From contig NZ_KE384070.1 in NCBI RefSeq assembly GCF_000423665.1, positions 470,669 to 534,668 of the forward strand: a stretch of 64,000 nucleotides of DNA, read 5' to 3'. Shown in pieces: positions 16,467 through 27,294 of the stretch. Both the position numbers and the translations under genes were made by a program. A model generated the notes under the pieces. That model made no database searches. It saw only the letters and a list, made by a program, of their open reading frames with translations, and was not told where the DNA came from. Every line of letters starts with the position of its first letter. Position 1 is the stretch's first letter. Source of the stretch: Solirubrobacter soli DSM 22325 (GTDB lineage: Bacteria > Actinomycetota > Thermoleophilia > Solirubrobacterales > Solirubrobacteraceae).

Positions 16467-17349
16467 AGAGCGCCGTCGTCCTCGGCGTCGGCGCGGATGT
16501 CCTCTTCGGCGACCCTCGCCGTGGCCATCCCGTTGCGGCGTTCGGCTCCGTCGCGGGCGCGTTCGAACGGGTGGCCTATCGGCCGGCTCGGATCGCCGGC
16601 GCCGCCTACGCCGCGGTGCTCGTCGGCGGCGCCGTGGTGCTGGGCGTGCTGCTCGAACGCGCCCTCGGTCGTCGGCTCGCCGGCGCCGTCTGCCTGTGGG
16701 TGGCGCTCGGCGGGCGGTCGCTCGCCCGCGAAGCGGCCGCCGTCGGCGAGCTCGTGGCGCGCGACGATCTCGCGGGCGCGCGACGGCGCATCCGCTCGCT
16801 CGTCGGTCGCGATCCCGAGCACCTCGATGCCGCCGGGCTCTCCCGCGCGGTGGTCGAGTCGGTCGCCGAGAACACGGTCGACGCGGTGATCGCGCCGCTC
16901 GTGTGGCTGAGGGTCGGGGGTGCGCCGGGCGTGCTCGCCCACCGCGCCGTCAACACGCTCGACGCGATGGTCGGCAACCGCAGCGAGCGCTACGAGCGCT
17001 TCGGCATGCCGGCGGCGCGCGCCGACGATGTCATGAACTGGCCGGCGGCCCGGCTCGCCGCCGCGCTCACCGTGCTGCTCTCCGGCCGTCCGGTCGCGAC
17101 CTGGCGGGCGTGGCGCGCGGACGCGGCGGCCCATCCGAGCCCGAACGCCGGCCAGATCGAGGCCGCGTTCGCCGGCGCGCTCGGCGTCCAGCTCGGCGGG
17201 ACGCTCGCCTACGCGGGTCGCGTCGAGCACCGCCCGCGACTCGGCGACGGCCGCGAGCCCGGCCCGCGGGACATCGCCCGCGCGATCTCCTTCGCCCGCC
17301 GCATCTCCCTCGCCACCGCGCTGCTCACCGCGACCCCATGGCGGCGCCG

Positions 17350-17353
<4 letters not shown>
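16463..17353 (+). CDS. cobD: Adenosylcobinamide-phosphate synthase CobD/CbiB
   Basis: This is a 296-residue membrane protein starting in an ATGA overlap. It matches the CbiB/CobD family: DVLFGDPRRGHPV near the N-terminus, VESVAENTVDAVIAPL, NTLDAMVGNRSERYERFG, DDVMNWPAARL and the late HPSPNAGQIEAAFAGALGVQLGG. Several hydrophobic stretches span the membrane. The enzyme condenses adenosylcobyric acid with (R)-1-amino-2-propanol or its phosphate to make adenosylcobinamide (phosphate). The aminopropanol phosphate would come from the CobC domain of the fusion protein encoded at 34.1-35.5 kb. It overlaps cobQ by ATGA. Confidence 0.93.
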
Positions 17354-18770
<1,417 letters not shown>

Positions 18771-18786
<16 letters not shown>

Positions 18787-21700
18787 CGACCGCTGACACG
18801 GAGATCCTCGCCGCAGCGCACGCCGTGCGCGCGCTCGGCCCGGACTTCCCGGAGGTGCGGGCGGCGAACCCGGTCGATGACATCGAGCCGTTCGTCGCGG
18901 GCGCGAGGGTGGTCGTCGTGCGGCTGCTCGGCGGAAGGCGCGCCTGGCCCGAGGGCGTCGAGACACTGCGTGCGCTCTGTGAGCGCGACGGGATCGCGCT
19001 GATCCTGCTCGGCGGCGAGTCAGAGCCGGACGCGGAGCTCGCCGAGCGCTCGCTCGCCCCGGCGGGCGCGATCGCGCAGGCGTTCGAGTACCTGCGCCAC
19101 GGCGGCGTCGACAACACGCGCGAGCTCCTGCGCTTCCTCGCTGACACGTTCGGTCTGGAGGGCCACGGCTTCGAGCCGCCGCGGGAGCTGCCGGAGCTCG
19201 GGGTCTACGTTCCCGGCGTCGGCGACGTCGACGCGCTGCCGTCGCGCGACGGGCGCCCGCGCGTGGGCGTCGTCTTCTACCGCTCGCATCGCGTCACGGG
19301 CAACACGGCGTTCGTGGACGCGCTCGCGGCGGCGATCGAGCGCGCCGGCGGCCAACCGGTGTGCGTGTGGGCGTACTCGCTGCGCGGCGACGCACCCGCC
19401 CTCGCCCTGCTCGACGGCGAGATCGACGCCCTGGTGACGACCGTCCTGGCCAGCGGCGGCTCGCACGCGGGGGACGAGTGGCACGCGGAGGCGCTGGAAG
19501 CGTTGGGCGTTCCCGTCATCCAGGCGCTCTGCGCGACGACGTCCCGGCAGCGCTGGGAGGAGTCCGACGCCGGGCTGAAGCCGCTCGACGCCGCGATGCA
19601 GGTCGCCATCCCCGAGTTCGACGGGCGCATCATCGGAGTGCCGATCTCCTTCAAGGAGCCGTTCGAGGACTTCGACGCCGTCCACTACGCGCCTGACATC
19701 GAGCGCTGCGAACGGTTGGCGCGGCTCGCCGTCCGTCACGCCCGCCTGCGCACGCTGGCGCGCGACGAGCAGCGCACGGTGATCGTGCTCTCGTCGTTCC
19801 CGACCAAGCACGCGCGGGTGGGGAACGCGGTCGGGCTCGACACCCCCGCCAGCGCGATGGAGATCCTGGCCGCACTCGCGGCGCATGGCCACCGCGTCGA
19901 GCACGACTTCGCCGACGGCGACGCGCTCATCCACGCGCTGATCGCCGCCGGCGGCCACGACCCGGAGTTCCTCTCCGACACGCAGTTGGAGGCCGCGCCG
20001 GCGCGGTTGCCCGTGGCCGACTACGTGCGCTGGTTCGACGCGCTTCCGTTGCAATTGCGCAAAGCCGTAACAGATACGTGGGGTCCGCAGCCGGGCGAGC
20101 ATTACGTCGACGGCGACGATTTCGTGATCGCCGGTTTGGCTCTGGGCAACGTGTTCGTGGCGATCCAACCGCCTCGCGGCTACGGCGAGAACCCGGTCGC
20201 GATCTACCACGACCCCGAGCTCGCGCCCGCGCATCACTACCTCGCAACCTATGTATGGTTTGACCAGAAGTTCGGGGCCGATGCGATCGTCCACCTCGGC
20301 AAGCACGGCACGCTCGAGTGGCTGCCGGGCAAGGCACTCGGGCTGAGCGCCGCCTGTGCGCCCGACGCCTGCCTCGGCGACGTCCCGTTCTTCTACCCGT
20401 TCGTGGTCAATGACCCGGGCGAGGGCATGCAGGCCAAGCGCCGCGCCCACGCCGTGGTGATCGACCACCTCGTCCCGCCGATGATGCGCGCCGAGACCTA
20501 TGACGAGCTCGCCCAGCTCGAGCAGCTGCTGGACGAGTACGCCCGCTGCGAGGCGCTCGACCCGGCGAAGCTTCCGACGCTCGCCAACCGCATCTGGACG
20601 CTCTTGCACGAGGCCGACCTGCACACCGACCTCGATGTCACCGGCGAGCAGCCCGCGCTCGAGGACTTCGGCGACCTGATCGAGCACGTCGACGGCTACC
20701 TGTGCGAGATCAAGGACCTCCAGGTCCGCGACGGCCTGCACATCCTCGGCCGGGTTCCGGAGGGCGACCAGTTCCGCGGCCTGCTCGGCGCCTGCCTGCG
20801 GCTGCCGGGGCTGCGCGACGCGATCGGCATCGCGGACGTCGACGCGGCCGCTGCCGAGGAGGAGCGGATCCTCCGCGAGTTCCTGGCGACGGGGGACGTG
20901 GGCGAGGACCCGCGGGTCCGGCCGCTGCTGGAGCTCGCCCGCGACGAGATCGTCCCGAAGCTGCGCGCGACGCCCAACGAGATCACCGCGCTGCTCGGCG
21001 GGCTGCACGGCCGGCACGTGCCGGCGGGACCGTCCGGCTCTCCCACCCGCGGGCGGCTCGACGTGCTCCCGACGGGCCGCAACATGTACTCGGTCGACCC
21101 GCGCGCGCTGCCCTCGGAGCTCGCGTACGAGACCGGCGTCCGCCTGGCCGACGCGCTGCTCGCCGACGGCGTCCCGGAGACCGTCGGCATCGTCGTGTGG
21201 GGCACCGCCGCGATGCGCACGGCGGGCGACGACGCGGGCGAGATCCTCGCGCTGCTCGGCGTTCGCCCCCGCTGGCACGCCGAGACCCGCCGGATCGCCG
21301 GGCTCGACGTGATCGGGCTCTCGGAACTGGGTCGGCCGCGCGTCGATGTCACCGTGCGGATCTCGGGCTTCTTCCGCGACGCGTTCCCCCACCTGGTCGA
21401 GCTGCTCGACGAGGCCGTCTGCCTGGTCGCGGGCCTCGACGAGCCGGTGGAGATGAACTACGTGCGCAAGCACGTCCTGGCGGACGTCGAAGGGCTCGCC
21501 GGCGACTGGCGTGGCGCGACCGCCCGCATCTTCGGCGGCCGCCCCGGCACGTATGGGACCGGCATCCTGCAGCTCGTCGACGTCCGCAACTGGCGCGACG
21601 ACGCCGACCTCGCCGAGGTCTACGAGGCCTGGGGCGGGCACGCGTACGGGCGCGGGCTCGACGGCGTCGAGGCGCGCTCGGCGATGCGCAAGCAGTTCGC

Positions 21701-22247
21701 CCGCATCGACGTCGCGGTCAAGAACATCGACACCCGCGAGCACGACCTGCTCGACTCCAGCGACTACTTCGCCGAGCACGGCGGGATGATCGCCTACGTC
21801 CGCCACCTGGCCGGCGCGGACCCGCGGGCGGTGATCGGGGATTCGAGCGACCCCTCCGCGCCCGCCGCCCGCTCTTTGGCCGCCGAGGCCAAGCGCGTCT
21901 TCCGCTCCCGCGTCGCGAACCCGCGCTGGATCGGCTCGATGATGCGCCACGGCTACAAGGGCGCGTTCGAGCTCTCCGCGACCGTCGACTACCTCTTCGG
22001 CTACGACGCCACCACCGGCGTGGTCGACGACTGGATGTACGAGTCCGTCACCGAGCGCTACGTCGGCGCCCCCGACGTCCGCGATTTCCTCCAGCGCTCG
22101 AACCCCTGGGCCCTGCGCGCGATCGCCGAACGACTGTTGGAAGCCGCCGACCGCGGCCTCTGGTCCGCGCCCTCGCCCGACGCGCTGGAGACGCTGCGCG
22201 AGGCGTACCTCGAAGTCGAGGGCGATCTCGAGGAGGCGAGCGCGTGA
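18771..22247 (+). CDS. cobN: Cobaltochelatase large subunit CobN
   Basis: This is a 1158-residue protein. TTG 18771 is chosen because it is the only reasonable start just before the conserved beginning (LLRLLTTADTEIL), and gaaagg lies about 15 nt upstream. Family features include GVVFYRSHRVTGNTAF, VPISFKEPFEDFD, the HHYLATYVWFDQKFGADAIVHLGKHGTLEWLPGK region, PFFYPFVVNDPGEG, and C-terminal GGMIAYVRHLAGADP and MMRHGYKGAFELSATVDYLFGYDATTGVV. CobN is the catalytic subunit that inserts cobalt into hydrogenobyrinic acid a,c-diamide, the late-insertion (aerobic-type) route. It is slightly shorter than many CobN proteins (~1200-1280 aa). It works with the AAA/VWA protein encoded next, which it overlaps by GTGA. 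Confidence 0.96.
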
Positions 22248-24100
22248 CGGCCTTCCCCTTCAGCGCGCTCGTCGGCCAGGACGACCTGCGCGAGGCACTG
22301 CTCGCGTGCGCGGTCGATCCCGCGATCGGCGGCGTGCTCGTGCGTGGGGAGCGCGGGACGGCCAAGACGACGGCCGTGCGTGGGTTGGCACCGCTGGTGG
22401 GATCGCTGGTCGAGCTGCCGCTCGGCGCGACCGCGGATCGCGTGCTCGGGACGCTCGACCTCGACCGGGCGCTCGCCGAGGGCGCGGCCGAGTTCAAGCC
22501 CGGGTTGCTCGCCGGCGCCGACGGCGGCCTGCTGTACGTGGACGAGGTCAACCTGCTGCCCGACCATCTCGTCGACGTGCTGCTCGACGCGGCCGCGCTC
22601 GGTCGCGTGCACGTCGAGCGCGATGGGCTGTCGGCCGCGTACGACGCCCGCTTCGTGCTCGTCGGGACGATGAACCCCGAGGAGGGCGACCTGCGCCCGC
22701 AGCTGCTGGACCGCTTCGGCCTGTCGGTCGAGGTCGTGGGCTCGCTCGATCCGGCCGCGCGCGTCGAGATCGTCCGGCGCCGGCTCGCCTTCGACCGCGA
22801 CCCCGCGGCGTTCGCTTCCTCGTGGGCGGCGGAGGAGGCCGCACTCGCGGCACGGGTCGCGACCGCGCGGGAGCGCACGGTCCGGTTGCCGGACCGCATC
22901 GTCCTCCTGATCGCGGGAACCTGCGCGCGGCTCGGCGTCGACGGCCATCGCGCCGACATCGTCTGCGCCCGCGCCGCCACGGCGCTCGCCGCCCTCGACG
23001 GCGACGACGCGGTCACGGCCGACCACGTCCGCCGCGCCGCCCGCCTGGCGTTGGCCCACCGCCGTCGCCGCGGCCCGCTTCAGGCCCCGGGCCTCGACGA
23101 GTCCGAGCTCGACGCGGCGATGTCAGAAGCGGAGGACGACGACCTCGACCCGTCCCCGAACGGGGGCGGCGGCGCCCCGCGCGACGCCGGTGGCGGCGAC
23201 GACGACTCGGACGCCGAGGCCGGCGCTCGCGGCGACGAGCGGCCGTACCGCGCCGACGCTCCCTCGCGCGAGCGCACCGACGCACCCACCGAGGCCGGCC
23301 GCGCGCCGCTGCTCGCGCTCACCGGCCGCGGCCGCGGCGCCGCGGGCCGGCGCAGCCGCGCCGAGGGCGGCCCGCCGATCGACAGCCGCGAGCCCGCGGG
23401 CCCGGTCACCGACCTCGCGATCGCCGCGACCCTCCGCGCCGCCGCCACCCGCCGCGCGCTGACCGTGCCGCGCCGCGACGCCGCGCCGGCCGACGCCGCG
23501 CCGGTTGCCGCTGCGCCGGCCGTCCCCGTGCGGCCGCGCGGCGCGGCGGGCGCCCTTCTTCGCTCCGACCTGCGCGAGCACGTGCGGGCGGGCAAGGAGG
23601 GGAACCTCGTCGTGTTCTGCGTGGACGCGTCGGGGTCGATGGGGGAGCGGAGGCGGATGGCGCGGGTCAAGGGGGCGATCCTCGGTCTGCTCAACGACGC
23701 CTACCAGCGGCGGGACAAGGTCGCGCTCGTGACGTTCCGCGGCGAAGGGGCGCAGCTCGTGCTCCCGCCGACGAGCAGCGTCGAGCAGGCCGCACAGGCG
23801 CTGACCCGGCTTCCCACCGGCGGGCGGACGCCGCTCGCGCACGGGCTCGCCGAGGCCGAGCGGGTGATTCGGCACGAGGCGCGGCGTGACCCCACGCGCC
23901 GGGCGCTCGCGCTGGTCGTCACCGACGGTCGCGCCACCCACCGCGACGCGGTCGCGCTCGCCGCCGCGCGGCTCGCCCAGGCGGCGCACGGCGTGGTCGT
24001 GTTCGACGGGGAGCAGGGCCCGGTGCGGCTCAATCTCGCTCGCGACCTGGCCGAGGCCGCGAACGCACGACTGCTGCCACTGGAGGCGCTTGCCGCATGA
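22244..24100 (+). CDS. Magnesium/cobalt-chelatase ATPase, ChlI-ChlD type fusion (AAA + VWA)
   Basis: This is a 618-residue protein starting at GTG in a GTGA overlap with cobN, with gaggag about 10 nt upstream. The N-terminal AAA+ domain has GERGTAKT (Walker A, residues ~35-42), LLYVDEVNLL (Walker B) and VGTMNPEEGDLRPQLLDRFGL. Residues ~290-440 are an acidic then Pro/Ala-rich linker. The C-terminal VWA domain carries the MIDAS motif DASGSM at ~461 and later TGGRTPLAHGL and VVTDGRATH. In actinobacteria such single-chain ChlID proteins stand in for CobS plus CobT of the cobaltochelatase and drive CobN by ATP hydrolysis. The tight overlap with cobN and cobO supports that role here. Confidence 0.92.
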   Translation: MTAFPFSALVGQDDLREALLACAVDPAIGGVLVRGERGTAKTTAVRGLAPLVGSLVELPLGATADRVLGTLDLDRALAEGAAEFKPGLLAGADGGLLYVDEVNLLPDHLVDVLLDAAALGRVHVERDGLSAAYDARFVLVGTMNPEEGDLRPQLLDRFGLSVEVVGSLDPAARVEIVRRRLAFDRDPAAFASSWAAEEAALAARVATARERTVRLPDRIVLLIAGTCARLGVDGHRADIVCARAATALAALDGDDAVTADHVRRAARLALAHRRRRGPLQAPGLDESELDAAMSEAEDDDLDPSPNGGGGAPRDAGGGDDDSDAEAGARGDERPYRADAPSRERTDAPTEAGRAPLLALTGRGRGAAGRRSRAEGGPPIDSREPAGPVTDLAIAATLRAAATRRALTVPRRDAAPADAAPVAAAPAVPVRPRGAAGALLRSDLREHVRAGKEGNLVVFCVDASGSMGERRRMARVKGAILGLLNDAYQRRDKVALVTFRGEGAQLVLPPTSSVEQAAQALTRLPTGGRTPLAHGLAEAERVIRHEARRDPTRRALALVVTDGRATHRDAVALAAARLAQAAHGVVVFDGEQGPVRLNLARDLAEAANARLLPLEALAA

Positions 24101-24660
24101 CCGACATCGGATCCGCCGATCCCAAGCGCCGCAAGCCGCGCGACCGGCCGCTCCTGATCGTGATCACCGGTCACGGGAAGGGGAAGTCGACGTCGGCCTT
24201 CGGGATGCTGATGCGCTCGTGGGCGCGGGGGTATCGCTGCGGGGTCTTCCAGTTCGTGAAGTCCGGCAAGTGGAAGGTCGGCGAGGCGAAGGCCGCGCAG
24301 CACCTGGGTGGCATCGACTGGGAGAAGATGGGCGACGGCTGGACGTGGATCTCGCGCGATCTCGAGGAGTCGGCGGACAAGGCGCGCGAGGGGTGGGCGG
24401 AGGTCAAGCGGCGGATCGAATCCGAGCGCTACGAGTTCCTGCTCCTCGACGAGCTGACTTACGCGATCAAGTACGGCTGGATTCCCGAACAGGAGATCCT
24501 CGACACGTTGCGTGACCGGCCCGGGTTCCAGCACGTCGTCGTGACCGGCAGGGACGCGTCGCCGGGGCTGATCGAGGCGGCCGACCTGGTCAGCGAGGTC
24601 GCGAAGGTCAAGCATCCGATGGACGCGGGCATCCGCGCGCAGCAGGGGATCGAGTGGTAG
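24097..24660 (+). CDS. cobO: Corrinoid adenosyltransferase CobO
   Basis: This is a 187-residue protein starting in an ATGA overlap. It has the P-loop ITGHGKGKSTSAFGM near residue 25-38, VFQFVKSGKWKVGE, LLLDELTYAIKYGW and VVVTGRDASPGLIEAADLVSEV, all typical of the BtuR/CobO family. It transfers the adenosyl group of ATP to cob(I)yrinic acid a,c-diamide. The length is normal. Its end overlaps the GTG start of cobB. Confidence 0.97.
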   Translation: MTDIGSADPKRRKPRDRPLLIVITGHGKGKSTSAFGMLMRSWARGYRCGVFQFVKSGKWKVGEAKAAQHLGGIDWEKMGDGWTWISRDLEESADKAREGWAEVKRRIESERYEFLLLDELTYAIKYGWIPEQEILDTLRDRPGFQHVVVTGRDASPGLIEAADLVSEVAKVKHPMDAGIRAQQGIEW

Positions 24661-25916
24661 CGCGGATCGTCATCGCGGGCACGAGCTCCGGCGCGGGCAA
24701 GACGACGGTTGCGACCGGCCTGATGGCGGCGCTGGCCAAGCGCGGCGACAAGCCGGCGCCGTTCAAGGTCGGCCCGGACTTCATCGACCCCAGCTACCAC
24801 GCGCTCGCGGCGGGCCGGCCGGGCCGCAACCTCGACGCGTTCCTCTCGACCCCCGAGCTGATCGAGCCACTGTTCAACCACGGCGCCAACGGGGCGGACG
24901 TCGCGGTGATCGAGGGCGTGATGGGGCTCTACGACGGCGCGTCGGGGCGCGGCGAGCTGGCGAGCACCGCCCACGTCGCGAAGCTGCTCCAGGCGCCGGT
25001 GATCCTCGTGGTCGACGCGGCCGCGATGGCGCGCAGCGTCGCCGCGATCGTGCACGGCTATCGCACGTTCGACCCGGACGTGAACGTCGCCGGCGTCATC
25101 CTCAACCGCGTCGGCTCACCCGCCCACGCGAACCTGCTGCGCGAGGCGCTGCCCGACATCCCCGTCCTCGGCGCCCTGCCACGCGACGCCGGGCTCGCGG
25201 TGCCGGAGCGCCACCTCGGCCTCGTGCCGGTCGCCGAGCGGGCGCCTCGGGCACGGAGCGTGATCGACCGGCTGGCCGCGAGCATCGAGCAGCACTGTGA
25301 CATCGAAGCGATCCTGAACCTCGCCCGCACCGCGCCCGCGCTCCACGCGCCCGCCTGGTCGCCGGGCGAGGCGCCGCCGCGTGTGCGGGTCGCGATCGCC
25401 CGCGGGCCCGCGTTCTCCTTCCACTACGAGGAGAACCTCGAGCTGCTGACCGGCGCGGGCGCGGAGCTCGTCCCGTTCGATCCGCTCACCGACCCGCTGC
25501 CCGACGCCGGCGCGCTGATCCTCGCGGGCGGGTTCCCGGAGATCTTCGGCGCCGAGCTGTCCGCCAACGAGGGACTACGCAAGCAGATCGCGGCGTTCAC
25601 CGGCCCGATCCTGGCCGAGTGCGGCGGGCTGCTCTACCTCACGCGCCAGCTCGACGGGCATCCGATGTGCGGGGTGATCGACGCCACGGCCGCGATGACG
25701 CGCAAGCTGACGCTCGGCTACCGCGAGCTGACGACCACCGACGACCATCCCGTGTGGCCCACCGGAACGAGCCTGCGCGCGCACGAGTTCCACTACTCGA
25801 CGGTGACGCCCGTCCAGCGCTCCTACGTACGCGGCAACGTCCACGCGTCCTACCTGCACACCCACTGGGCCGCGATGCCCGAGGTCGCGCAACGACTGGT
25901 GGCGGCATGCGGCTGA
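24654..25916 (+). CDS. cobB: Hydrogenobyrinic/cobyrinic acid a,c-diamide synthase CobB
   Basis: This is a 420-residue protein starting at GTG 24654, overlapping the end of cobO by 7 nt. The N-terminal synthetase domain has the P-loop GTSSGAGKTTVATGL, FKVGPDFIDPSYH and EGVMGLYDG. The C-terminal class I glutaminase-like domain has GGFPEIFG and the nucleophile Cys in LAECGGLLYLT, with HEFHYS and LHTHW at the end. It amidates the a and c side chains using glutamine and ATP. Together with CobN it argues that the substrate is hydrogenobyrinic acid, although the family cannot be split by eye. Confidence 0.95.
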   Translation: MVARIVIAGTSSGAGKTTVATGLMAALAKRGDKPAPFKVGPDFIDPSYHALAAGRPGRNLDAFLSTPELIEPLFNHGANGADVAVIEGVMGLYDGASGRGELASTAHVAKLLQAPVILVVDAAAMARSVAAIVHGYRTFDPDVNVAGVILNRVGSPAHANLLREALPDIPVLGALPRDAGLAVPERHLGLVPVAERAPRARSVIDRLAASIEQHCDIEAILNLARTAPALHAPAWSPGEAPPRVRVAIARGPAFSFHYEENLELLTGAGAELVPFDPLTDPLPDAGALILAGGFPEIFGAELSANEGLRKQIAAFTGPILAECGGLLYLTRQLDGHPMCGVIDATAAMTRKLTLGYRELTTTDDHPVWPTGTSLRAHEFHYSTVTPVQRSYVRGNVHASYLHTHWAAMPEVAQRLVAACG

Positions 25917-26575
25917 TCGGCGTCGGCGTCGGGCCGGGCGACCCGGAGCACCTCACCCTCAAGGCGCTGCGGGCGTTGAAGGAAGCGGACCGCGTGTTCG
26001 TGCCACACGGGGGACGCGCGGCCGAGATCGTCGCCGAGCACGTCGAGTGCGAGCCGCTCGAGTTCGGGATGTCCGACGCCGCGGCACGCGACGAGCACTG
26101 GGATCGCGGCGGCGAGCGGATCGCCGCCGTCGTGCGCACCGGCACCGCCGCCTTCGCCACGATCGGCGACCCGAACCTCTACTCGACGTTCGCCTACATC
26201 GCCCAGACGGTGCGCGGGCTGGTACCGGACGTCGTGGTCGAGACCGTGCCCGGCATCACCGCGATGCAGGACCTGGCCGCACGGTCGGGGACCGTCCTGG
26301 CCGAGGGAATGGAGCGGCTCGCGCTCGTCCCGTACACCGCCGGCGACGACGCACTTCGGAGCGCACTGCGCAGTTTCGACACAGTTGTGGTCTACAAGGG
26401 CGGCCGCCACCTGCCGGCCGTGCTGCGCGCGGTCGACGAGGCCGGCGGCACTCCGATCTACGGCGAGGAGCTCGGCCGCCCGCGCGAGACGCTGGTTGCG
26501 CCGGACGGGCCCGCGCCGTACTTCTCGACCGTGATCGTGCCTGCAAATCGCGGGAAACGAGGGAGCCGGCTGTGA
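25907..26575 (+). CDS. cobI: Precorrin-2 C20-methyltransferase CobI
   Basis: This is a 222-residue SAM-dependent methyltransferase overlapping the end of cobB by 10 nt. It has the tetrapyrrole methylase start IGVGVGPGDPEHLTLKA, FATIGDPNLYSTFAYI and VETVPGITAMQDLAA. The GDPNLYSTF form fits C20-methyltransferases (CobI/CbiL), which convert precorrin-2 to precorrin-3A. The length is typical of the group. It overlaps cbiQ by GTGA. Confidence 0.92.
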   Translation: MRLIGVGVGPGDPEHLTLKALRALKEADRVFVPHGGRAAEIVAEHVECEPLEFGMSDAAARDEHWDRGGERIAAVVRTGTAAFATIGDPNLYSTFAYIAQTVRGLVPDVVVETVPGITAMQDLAARSGTVLAEGMERLALVPYTAGDDALRSALRSFDTVVVYKGGRHLPAVLRAVDEAGGTPIYGEELGRPRETLVAPDGPAPYFSTVIVPANRGKRGSRL

Positions 26576-27294
26576 GCGGCGCCGCGCACAACGAGGAGGT
26601 CGAGGCGACCGTCGAGACGCCGCTCCATCGCGCGCCCGCCGAGTGCAAGGTGCTCGCGACGGTGCTGTTCGTCGTCGCCGTCGCGCTCGTCCCAGGTGGT
26701 CAAATGGTTTGGCCATATCTGGCCGACGCCGCGCTGCTCGCCGCGGTGGCGTTCGCCGCTCGGACGCCCCTGTCGTTGCTGGGCGGACGGCTGGTGATGG
26801 AGGCGCCGTTCGTGCTCTTCGTCGCCGTCCTGCCGTTCGCGGCCGACGACGGCTTGTGGCTCGCGTCCGCGATCCTCGCCAAGGCCACGCTCGCGGTGCT
26901 CGCGACCGGGGTGCTGGCCTGGACGACGCCCGCGGCCGAGATCCTCCGTGGCGCCGAGCGGCTGCGGGTGCCGAAGACGTTGATCGGGATCGCGGGGTTC
27001 GCGCTGCGCTACCTGCAGGTCGTGCTCGGTGAGCTGCGGCGGATGCGGCTCGCGCGCGCCCAGCGCGGCGACGATCCGCGCTGGCTATGGCAGGCCCGCG
27101 GCACGGGCCCGATGGTCGGCGCGCTCGTCGTGCGGACGTTCGAGCGGGGCGAGCGCGTGCACGTCGCGATGCTCGCCCGCGGCTACGACGGCTCGATGCC
27201 ACGGCTGCAGCTCGCGCCGGCGGCTCGGCCGCTCTCCTGGGCGGCCGTGGCCGCGTTCGCGGCGCTTCCGTGGATCGTGACGGTGACGGCATGA
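26572..27294 (+). CDS. cbiQ: Cobalt ECF transporter T component CbiQ
   Basis: This is a 240-residue membrane protein starting at GTG in a GTGA overlap with cobI. It has about five hydrophobic helices (VLATVLFVVAVALVPG, LADAALLAAVAFAA, LWLASAILAKATLAVLATGV, late WAAVAAFAALPWIV). The ALRGxx-like coupling segments are RRMRLARAQRGDD and HVAMLARGYDGSM, which in ECF transporters contact the ATPases. It would form the CbiMQO cobalt importer with CbiM at 30.4 kb and the CbiO domain of the next protein. Confidence 0.88.
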   Translation: MSGAAHNEEVEATVETPLHRAPAECKVLATVLFVVAVALVPGGQMVWPYLADAALLAAVAFAARTPLSLLGGRLVMEAPFVLFVAVLPFAADDGLWLASAILAKATLAVLATGVLAWTTPAAEILRGAERLRVPKTLIGIAGFALRYLQVVLGELRRMRLARAQRGDDPRWLWQARGTGPMVGALVVRTFERGERVHVAMLARGYDGSMPRLQLAPAARPLSWAAVAAFAALPWIVTVTA